64,000 nucleotides of DNA from Castor canadensis. Its lineage: Eukaryota > Chordata > Mammalia > Rodentia > Castoridae. The number at the start of each line of letters is the position of its first letter. Position 1 is the stretch's first letter. The position numbers were made by a program, and so were the translations under genes. Location: assembly GCF_047511655.1 (NCBI RefSeq), contig NC_133397.1:10379501-10443500 (forward strand). Direction: 5' to 3'. Positions 57,926 to 64,000 of the stretch are shown in pieces. Under the pieces are notes generated by a model. It searched no databases, was not told the origin of the DNA, and worked only from the letters and a program-made list of their open reading frames with translations.

Positions 57926-59393
57926 AGAGTACTGACCAACTACTGAGTACAAACACTAATCAAAGTCATCAGAAAAAACATTTCTGTTACATAAAATGAA
58001 ACCTAAGACCAAAAAGGAGCAGCACAGCAGAGTTCTTTAGCAAATTGTGGCTTAGAAGAGAAATTTCTGTTATCCAAAGGATGCTCAACAAATGGGACAC
58101 TTAATACTTGGGTGCCCAACTTTGCCACGCTCCCACAGCAACTTGTCTTCAGTTCTTATGGAGCACTTTCATTTTTTAAATCATTTTTCTGTATTTTAAT
58201 ATAACTGAATGTTTGTGCATTTCAACTATCATTATATTGTGAACCCAGAAGGACAGAAATCAGACACTTCTTGTCCTATATTCCCCAAACCCAGCAAAAT
58301 CCTAACCCTGCCTTGTCGGGCTCCAGGAGGTACTACATACATGGGTGCATGATAGAGGTAGACTTGTGTCCCATGGATGTCCTACACAGAGCAAGTGTTC
58401 AGTAAATGGTGATACAAGTGGTCCTCTCTCAGCTAGCCAGCCTCCAAGAAGCACCCAGTCTTTGTCCCAAGTTCTCAGGGAACTCCATTTGACATGCCTG
58501 TGTCCCTACCACATGATCATCACAGTCTCATATGTCAGGAGGACGTCTCTTCTCAGAGCTATTTCTGCTTTCATAACTATTTTTCTCTCAGCTTCCTTAG
58601 AAGTGAGTCCCAAAAGATTTCCTCATCTATAAAATGTAGCTCCTAGAATGTCTTTCACACATAATTCATGCTGACTGATAGCATTTTCTTTATTACCTAT
58701 ACTTTTATTCCTTAACAAGGATAAGGGAACAGCACCGTTCTGGGGACAGAGAGTGGGGGCTTCTCGGTGGGGGTGTTTCCTGGTAGCTCTGGGGCCGCTC
58801 TATCTGTGGCTACAGGAAAGGAGGTAGAATTCCCATATCTCAGATGATACATCTCTTCGTGGGAAGGGAGAAATCATAGCTCTGCATTCCGCTCCTGCAC
58901 TGTTCACACCAGCTATTTTGGGGAAGGGGAAAGCCAGACTCACAACACTTTCCCCTGAGAAAAGATGCCAATGTCAACGTTAACCGTTAGGAAATGTCAT
59001 TAAAGCAAATGAGAAACGGGCTGTGGACATTTTTATGAGCCCAATACTCTGCTTGGAGGTTTTATGGAGACCACAGGAAACCAGAGAGACAATCACACTC
59101 ATAGCCTTATTTTAGAGTCTGGTGAGGATCAATCTTTGTGCTGAACAGAGTGTGTTTTGGAAAGGGGAAGTTACCGTTGGGGACCATGGAGAAGTAAGCC
59201 ATTTTCAGAGAGTTTGTGGATCAGTGAGACAGAAAATGCTCCAGGCCAAGTTACTGCAGGCTCACTGCACAAATCTTTCTAGAATTACAATGAAAATCTT
59301 TCCTTTTAATTCCAGGACAATCTGTCAGCTAGTCTTTTAGAGAATGCGTTTTTGCTGAAATCTCTGTAGCTGCAATGTGACATCTACAATCTC
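57926..59393. other. Unique sequence
   Basis: No repeat or exon is recognised. A MYB-like TAACGG (minus strand, within 'gttaaccgttagg') lies near 58980. The 95-aa frame at 58345-58632 has no domain likeness. Confidence 0.45.
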
Positions 59394-59394
59394 T

Positions 59395-59505
59395 ACATAT
59401 TGGTTTTCTTCTTTCCTCAGGTGACAAAATGAAGCCCAGAAAGTTTAATATACTTGCACAGATGTAAAAATAATAAGTGGAAGAATCTGATTTTCAATCA
59501 GCATT
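59395..59505 (-). mobile_element. MIR SINE
   Basis: 'ctttcctcaggtgacaaaat', 'gaagcccagaaagtttaata' and 'taataagtggaagaatctga' match the antisense MIR core. Confidence 0.6.
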
Positions 59506-60107
59506 TTCTTCTTTATGATGCAGCCTCCCAACCCAACCACAGAGATGCAGATTTATGGCAGGGATTGAAAAAGGTTGCACTTGCACAACTGTCCTCAAAT
59601 GAAGTCCCGTGGGTCTTTATTTAGGGTTACAAAGTCAGCAGGGATACTTTTCTCTGTAAATCAGGAATTTTGTTTTTAAGGCATTTTTCCACACAGGGAG
59701 GTGAGCAAATTTCCAGCAGTTTGCTTTCTGCCTTCTCAGTATTGTAATTGTGTGTTTTCCCTGGAGCCCTAGAAGAGGGTAGCGCAGATGGTCCAGAGTA
59801 TTCCTGAAATGCTTCGCGCTCCCATTTATACTGTCATCTTGTGGTAGTGCTGTGTAACTGCAGCCTGCATTGTCTCAGGAGCCAACCCTTAAATCTTGTA
59901 TGTATCTTGCATCAGTTGAACTAGAAGTCACTGAGAACCTGGTAAGTGCCAGGCACTGGAGAATACTAAGACATGCTCAGAAGGACCTTAAGAAGAAGTC
60001 ATGTAGGAAACCACTGTCGCTTCTCAACTCTGATAAAAGTAAGACATGATCCAGTGTGCCCCTGCTGTGGGGATGCGGAGCACTCACTAGTAACCGTGCT
60101 GTCTGTT
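59506..60107. other. Unique sequence with a CTCF-like motif
   Basis: 59831-59852 reads on the minus strand as CTACCACAAGATGACAG, two mismatches from the CTCF core. No repeat is recognised except a short MIR/L2-like 'agtgccaggcactgg' at 59945. Confidence 0.4.
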
Positions 60108-60109
60108 CT

Positions 60110-60285
60110 GCACCCGCCATTCCCCCAGATCTTCACAATGACCCCAGAAGATGAAGATTCTCATACAGAGTTCAGATTTGGGGAAACTAAAGCTATAGAA
60201 AGTTCTTTAACTTGTTCGAATTTTAAAAGCTCACAACTAGTGAAGTTATGTTTTGAACCCTTATTGTTTCAGATTTTAAAGCCAG
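60110..60285 (-). mobile_element. MIR SINE
   Basis: 'agatcttcacaatgacccca', 'gattctcatacagagttcag', 'tttggggaaactaaagctat' and 'ctcacaactagtgaagttat' match antisense MIR. The 132-aa frame at 59973-60371 runs through it and is not a gene. Confidence 0.7.
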
Positions 60286-61282
60286 AACTATACTTCTCAG
60301 TAAACAAACAGCAAGGAGAAATCACTTCCAATAGTCAGGTGGCATTTGAAAGGGACTTAGAGAATTACTGAGCTTATTCCATATGATTTAGGCCAGAAAA
60401 AATGATAGGTTATCAAACTACAATATACCTCATAGTTAAATTTTGTTCAATTTAACTTAATTCAGCAACCAAAACCTCACTATTAACACTATTGTGAATA
60501 CTTCAGCTAGGTTTCTGTAAATTCATGAGTACATGAATATACAAACCAAAAAAGTACTGTTTACTAAAAAAGTAACCTGCTTATTTTGCCTAATTGGCCA
60601 GTTTACTGTATGAAAACAATACCCACTTAGCGTATAGTTTTGTGCGTGAGAGGACAGCCATTGGACAGGGTTTTCTGCTTTGATCTCACATGGCCAGATT
60701 CAAAATGTGCTCACTGGCCAGAGTATCACTCAAAGCTCTGAGAAGAATTTACCTGTAGACTCATTTAGGTTGGTGCGAGGATTCAGTTCTTGGTAGGACT
60801 GAGGACCTGTATTCTTTTTATGTGCTGGCCAGAGATAACTTCCAGCTCCTGGAGGTTTCTCTCAGGCCTTCACCAGGGACCCTTTTATCTCAGTGATGGA
60901 GAGCCTCCTTCACAGGCTTTTAATCTCCCCCAAATCCTCTTCTTCTGTTACCTGGAGACATTTCTCAGTTTTTAAGAATTCTTATCAATAAATTAGGTCC
61001 ACCTGGAAAATCTCCCCTAGCTGAAGTTCAACAGACTAGGGGACCTTAAATGCATCTGCAAAATTCCTTTTGCCACATAATATAACTTATGGCAGTGCCA
61101 CCGGGGACAAAAGTCGTGGGCTATTTTGGAATTCTGCCTCCTTTTTTCACAATAATTTTTTCAACATGTGTGTACTTAAGGTCAACTGGTGCTGGACTCT
61201 AGGTCCTAAAACCAGGACAGTAAACACAATGGAAAAAGACCATTCTGGGAGCTGACATTCTGGTATGATTAGTAACTTCTGT
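60286..61282. other. Unique sequence
   Basis: Nothing recognised. Confidence 0.5.
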
Positions 61283-61284
61283 AC

Positions 61285-61478
61285 TGTGTCGTAGGGTGTG
61301 ACTATGCCTTTTACATTTTTGTGGAAATAAATTCCTGTTGAATACATGTACCATAATTTAAATAAGCAATTTCAATTATTGGGCAATTTAGAATCTTTTC
61401 AATTTTTACACCTATGGATAACATGATAATTGACTTGTTTAGCACTATTATCAGATGTAGGATGTACGTGGAATTTAT
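61285..61478 (-). mobile_element. Probable L1 3'-UTR fragment, antisense
   Basis: 'acatgtaccataatttaaat', 'tattgggcaatttagaatct' and 'tttcaatttttacacctatg' resemble the antisense old-L1 block 'taccataatttatttaacc..attgatggacatttaggttgtttcc'. Confidence 0.5.
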
Positions 61479-61500
61479 GTGCCAAAATATATTTTGGCAC
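61479..61500. repeat. Perfect 22-bp palindrome
   Basis: gtgccaaaata is followed immediately by its exact reverse complement. The two outer GCCAA/TTGGC halves resemble everted NFI half-sites. The central AATATATT is likely to melt or extrude easily. Confidence 0.9.
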
Positions 61501-61561
61501 TTACTTGTTTCAATAGGCGATATTAAGCTCTTTCCTGAAAATCCTGTGCCTATCAATGTTC

Positions 61562-61640
61562 CCGCCCTGAAGTTCAACTAGTGATCCTTCTGCCTCTGCC
61601 TCCCACACAGCTAGGATTACAGGAATGCCCCATAATGGTG
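61562..61640 (-). mobile_element. B1-like SINE fragment, antisense
   Basis: 'gatccttctgcctctgcctc' and 'cacagctaggattacaggaa' followed by 'tgcccc' are the antisense 5' part of a 7SL-derived SINE. Confidence 0.75.
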
Positions 61641-61778
61641 TAAAGGCGGCCGAGTTTAATGATTTACTGCCATCTGTGTTCTCTCTCTCTCATATCCCAA
61701 TCTATCACTTCAAATCAGTTACTTCCACCAGCTGATTGTACACTTCTACTATCTCTTAAAAATCTTTGCTGTCTTCTT
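61641..61778. other. Unassigned sequence
   Basis: Short CT run only. Confidence 0.5.
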
Positions 61779-61779
61779 T

Positions 61780-62440
61780 TAAACCAGTGATGGCTTTTTA
61801 CTGAGTGCCATCTTCTTCCCAGGCTATTTAGCAACCTGCTGACCAGCCAGCTGTCTTCAGGCTTATCCAGTTCATTCTCCACAGGCATCACCACCATGAT
61901 TGTCTAAAATACTAATCTTATCCTGTTCTTCCATGCACAAAACTTCCCACTGTTCCTTCTCACCAACAATGTAAAGTACAAACTTCTCAGTCTATATACC
62001 CTTCATATTTTTTGTTCCTTAGCCATCTTCCCAACTTCACCTTCAGGCTTCTGCTTCCTTCAGACTGACTCCATCTCACAATTCATTTCATCTTCTTCTA
62101 CTTGCTTCAGGCCACTTCAGGCACCTCTCCATGCACTTGCACTCTCTTTTCATGCCAGGAAACTAACACCTGCTTCTCCTGGAAGGTTAAGCTCTGACAT
62201 CTCTTTCAAGATGTATTCTTCATACTCCCTTTCCCACACAATTAGGGGACAACTAGTGATGTTTGTCTATTGTCTGTATTCACATGCAGTCATCCTCACT
62301 TCTCCACGGAAGGTCAATGTTATCTTTTTAGGTGGTCATTTCCATCACATTCCTCCTTCATCTCTGCCACCCCTTCCTCCAGTACCACCTCTTCTAATTT
62401 CTTGCCCTCCGCTTTGACCACAGCCCATGAAATCCATGTG
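61780..62440 (+). mobile_element. L2 LINE fragment
   Basis: A long sense L2-like series: 'cccactgttccttctcacca', 'tatacccttcatattttttg', 'ttcaggccacttcaggcacc', 'ctctccatgcacttgcactc' and 'ttctcctggaaggttaagct', then 'catctctttcaagatgtatt'. Confidence 0.65.
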
Positions 62441-62766
62441 ATCTCTGCTTTAAAGGATAGAATGGTCTTTTGTGTTAGAATATTTTGTCTTCCCAATTAG
62501 TCACAGATAATGTGGGAGAACAAGCCTTTTTCTCTGACTGCTAATTTTAGAATCTCAAAACTAAAAAAAGGAGGACATTTATCTCTCTCTTTTTTTTTTC
62601 TCCTGGCTAAAGAGCGTCTTTCCTACCAAGTTCACATACTTTAACACTTCCTGGAGCCCACTGACTGCAGTTCCTAGGAGAAAAGAGGAATTTTCATTGA
62701 AAATGCTCTGCCTGGCTCTGCAGACCTCTCTGAAATTAACTTCATGCGTTATCCGGGCTAGCCTAG
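62441..62766. other. Unassigned sequence with a pyrimidine run
   Basis: A CT/T run lies at 62580-62602. Nothing else is recognised. Confidence 0.5.
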
Positions 62767-62780
62767 GTTGCTATGGAAAC
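62767..62780. promoter_or_regulatory. RFX X-box-like palindrome
   Basis: GTTGCTATGGAAAC is a strong match to the RFX X-box (GTTRCC N0-3 RGYAAC-type inverted halves). It lies in repeat-free sequence, but no promoter is apparent. A functional site is inference. Confidence 0.4.
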
Positions 62781-62877
62781 CAACATGTCAGATCAGCAAA
62801 AAATAAGATAAAGATTTGGAAGAAGTCACTGATGCTGCAACCTTCTTTTCAGTCTCTCTCCTTTCTTTGTGCAGACA
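62781..62877. other. Unassigned sequence
   Basis: Nothing recognised. Confidence 0.5.
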
Positions 62878-62978
62878 TGTGTATATATATATGTACGGGT
62901 GTGTGTACACATATGTGTGTGCATGCCTGCACGTGTTTGCATACATATGTGTGTGCCTGCATGCATGTATGTGTCTGA
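62878..62978. repeat. Alternating purine-pyrimidine TG/CATG/TA tract
   Basis: About 100 bases of TG, CA, TA and CATG units in near-strict alternation, with overlapping Cys/His-rich frames produced by the tgtgtgcat repeats. These frames are not genes. Confidence 0.85.
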
Positions 62979-63658
62979 GGCTTAGATGTCAAAAGCCTCA
63001 TTGTCCCTTTCCTCTGAGTTAATGTGACTCTCTACTCTCAGAGGTAGGACTCTCTAGCCTGTCTTTACTATTTTGTTGGGGCTTCCTTAGATAGCTGGCC
63101 CAGGCTGTGGAACCACAAACAGAACCTTTCCAATTAATATCTAAATAGTCTCCCAAGGAAAAAAACCAGTTATGTAAGGAGAAATAACCACCACCAGTCC
63201 TGTGGACTAAGCCACATTCCACAGAAAAGAAAATAAAAAAGCTGTGGTCAGTGTTTTGCTAATGTCTCTGCTGTTAATCCAGGGTTGGAGTCCAGCGCCA
63301 GGGAAAACATTTCATTCAGACCTTGGAGGCTCTTGTAAAGGTCCCTGTTTCAGCTTGGTCAGGGAATTACCCACCCAGGCAGCACAGTGGGAAATGTTTC
63401 CGACATTAGAAATTCCAGCTCCCTGCTGCAGTCACTTCAGGCTCCAGTTTGGAGAAAAAAGAAAAGACCAATTGCTAGCTCATGCTCACTTTCTTTATTC
63501 ACAAGGATATTGAGATGGAAATGGCTCAGGGTTCCTGAATGTTCTCAGTCGAGAGGGAATCCTCTCTTCCCCTGAGGGAGGAGAGAGCTGGAGAAGCCTG
63601 GCAGTGTGTGGATGTGGGTGAACTCTGGACTTCAAAACCTTTCGGGAGGAAATAGTTC
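62979..63658. other. Unique sequence
   Basis: No repeat or exon is recognised. Overlapping frames at 63244-63575 are unsupported. Confidence 0.5.
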
Positions 63659-63659
63659 C

Positions 63660-63862
63660 GCACACCGATTGAGTACCAGGTCCTGTCCTGTGTGTTTCAA
63701 ACACATTATCTGAGATGCAGTCAGTTCTCACATCAAACCTGCATGCCACATGTTATCCAAGGGTTACAATAAAGGCAGAGACTGAGAATCAAAGACCAAG
63801 ATCACACAGCAAGAGGGTGGGGTGAACTTTTGCCTGAGCCTGCTGTGCCTCAAACCCTGTTT
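63660..63862 (-). mobile_element. MIR SINE
   Basis: 'ccgattgagtaccaggtcct', 'tgtttcaaacacattatctg', 'acaataaaggcagagactga', 'ccaagatcacacagcaagag' and 'tgagcctgctgtgcctcaaa' cover most of antisense MIR. Confidence 0.8.
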
Positions 63863-64000
63863 TCCCTTCCTTCCCATTTCGGCATACTAATGACTGCAGG
63901 GCACACAGCACTGTCGCAGTGTCCTATGGCTGACAATGCAATGCTTGCCTAGCATCCATACAGACAGATGGAATAATTTCTCTAAAGTGTCAATGACTCC
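63863..64000. other. Unassigned right edge
   Basis: Nothing recognised. Confidence 0.5.

Noticed and set aside
59973..60371. 132-aa plus-strand ORF
   Set aside because: Its middle is an antisense MIR, and no domain or splice context is visible.
62697..63022. Cys/His-rich small ORFs
   Set aside because: Produced by the TG/CATG repeat tract; the cysteines have no zinc-finger spacing.
1..64000. CRISPR array, operon or other prokaryotic system
   Set aside because: Repeat content (MIR, L2, L1M, MaLR, SINE) is mammalian, and no regularly spaced repeats with unique spacers occur.

Overview
This window is ordinary mammalian nuclear DNA, intergenic or deep intronic. It is AT-rich and CpG-poor, with no CpG island and no recognisable exon chain. 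About a third of it can be assigned by eye to transposable-element families. The shared old layer is MIR, L2, L1M, MLT1/MaLR, MLT2 and hAT/MER5, which all placental mammals carry. The lineage-specific layer is a composite SINE: one or more B1-like 7SL-derived units joined to a tRNA/ID-like unit ending in 'gagttcaaaccc..gtacc'. There are no Alu, B2 or mouse-type B1 copies. From memory, this SINE resembles those of Castorimorpha (beaver and relatives), so a rodent and perhaps a beaver is the best guess. The species call is inference.

Layout. 0-12 kb: a (GTGA)n array at the left edge, a truncated tRNA-like SINE with perfect target duplications, an L1 3' end, then mostly unique DNA with MIR and L2 pieces. 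11.3-12.6 kb: a decayed coding-looking stretch on the minus strand, a tiny poly(A)-tailed retro-insertion with a 16-bp duplication, and an MLT1 LTR. 12.6-25 kb: MIR, a hAT fragment, a MaLR LTR, two L1 3' ends, a long pyrimidine tract, MER5A and L2. 25-35 kb: an LTR-rich interval with an ERV1-like LTR, MLT1 pieces, an MLT1 split by a SINE, an MLT2 LTR and another MaLR LTR. 36-46 kb: MIRs and several minus-strand L1/HAL1-type fragments. 46-64 kb: sparse repeats including a MaLR LTR, MER5A, a trimeric SINE, a hAT element with target duplications, and L2 and MIR copies.

No protein-coding gene, RNA gene, CRISPR array or operon can be supported. The longest open frames (182, 152, 141, 138 and 132 aa) have no recognised domain, and several overlap repeats. 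I found no evidence of an undescribed biological system. The observations most worth checking are the decayed reading frame next to the 80-bp retro-insertion near 11.4-11.9 kb, the trimeric SINE at 52.6 kb, a perfect DR4 nuclear-receptor motif at 37.9 kb, an RFX X-box at 62.8 kb and a perfect 22-bp palindrome at 61.5 kb. Repeat names come from remembered consensus sequences, so subfamily labels are approximate and boundaries are good to about 10-50 bp.
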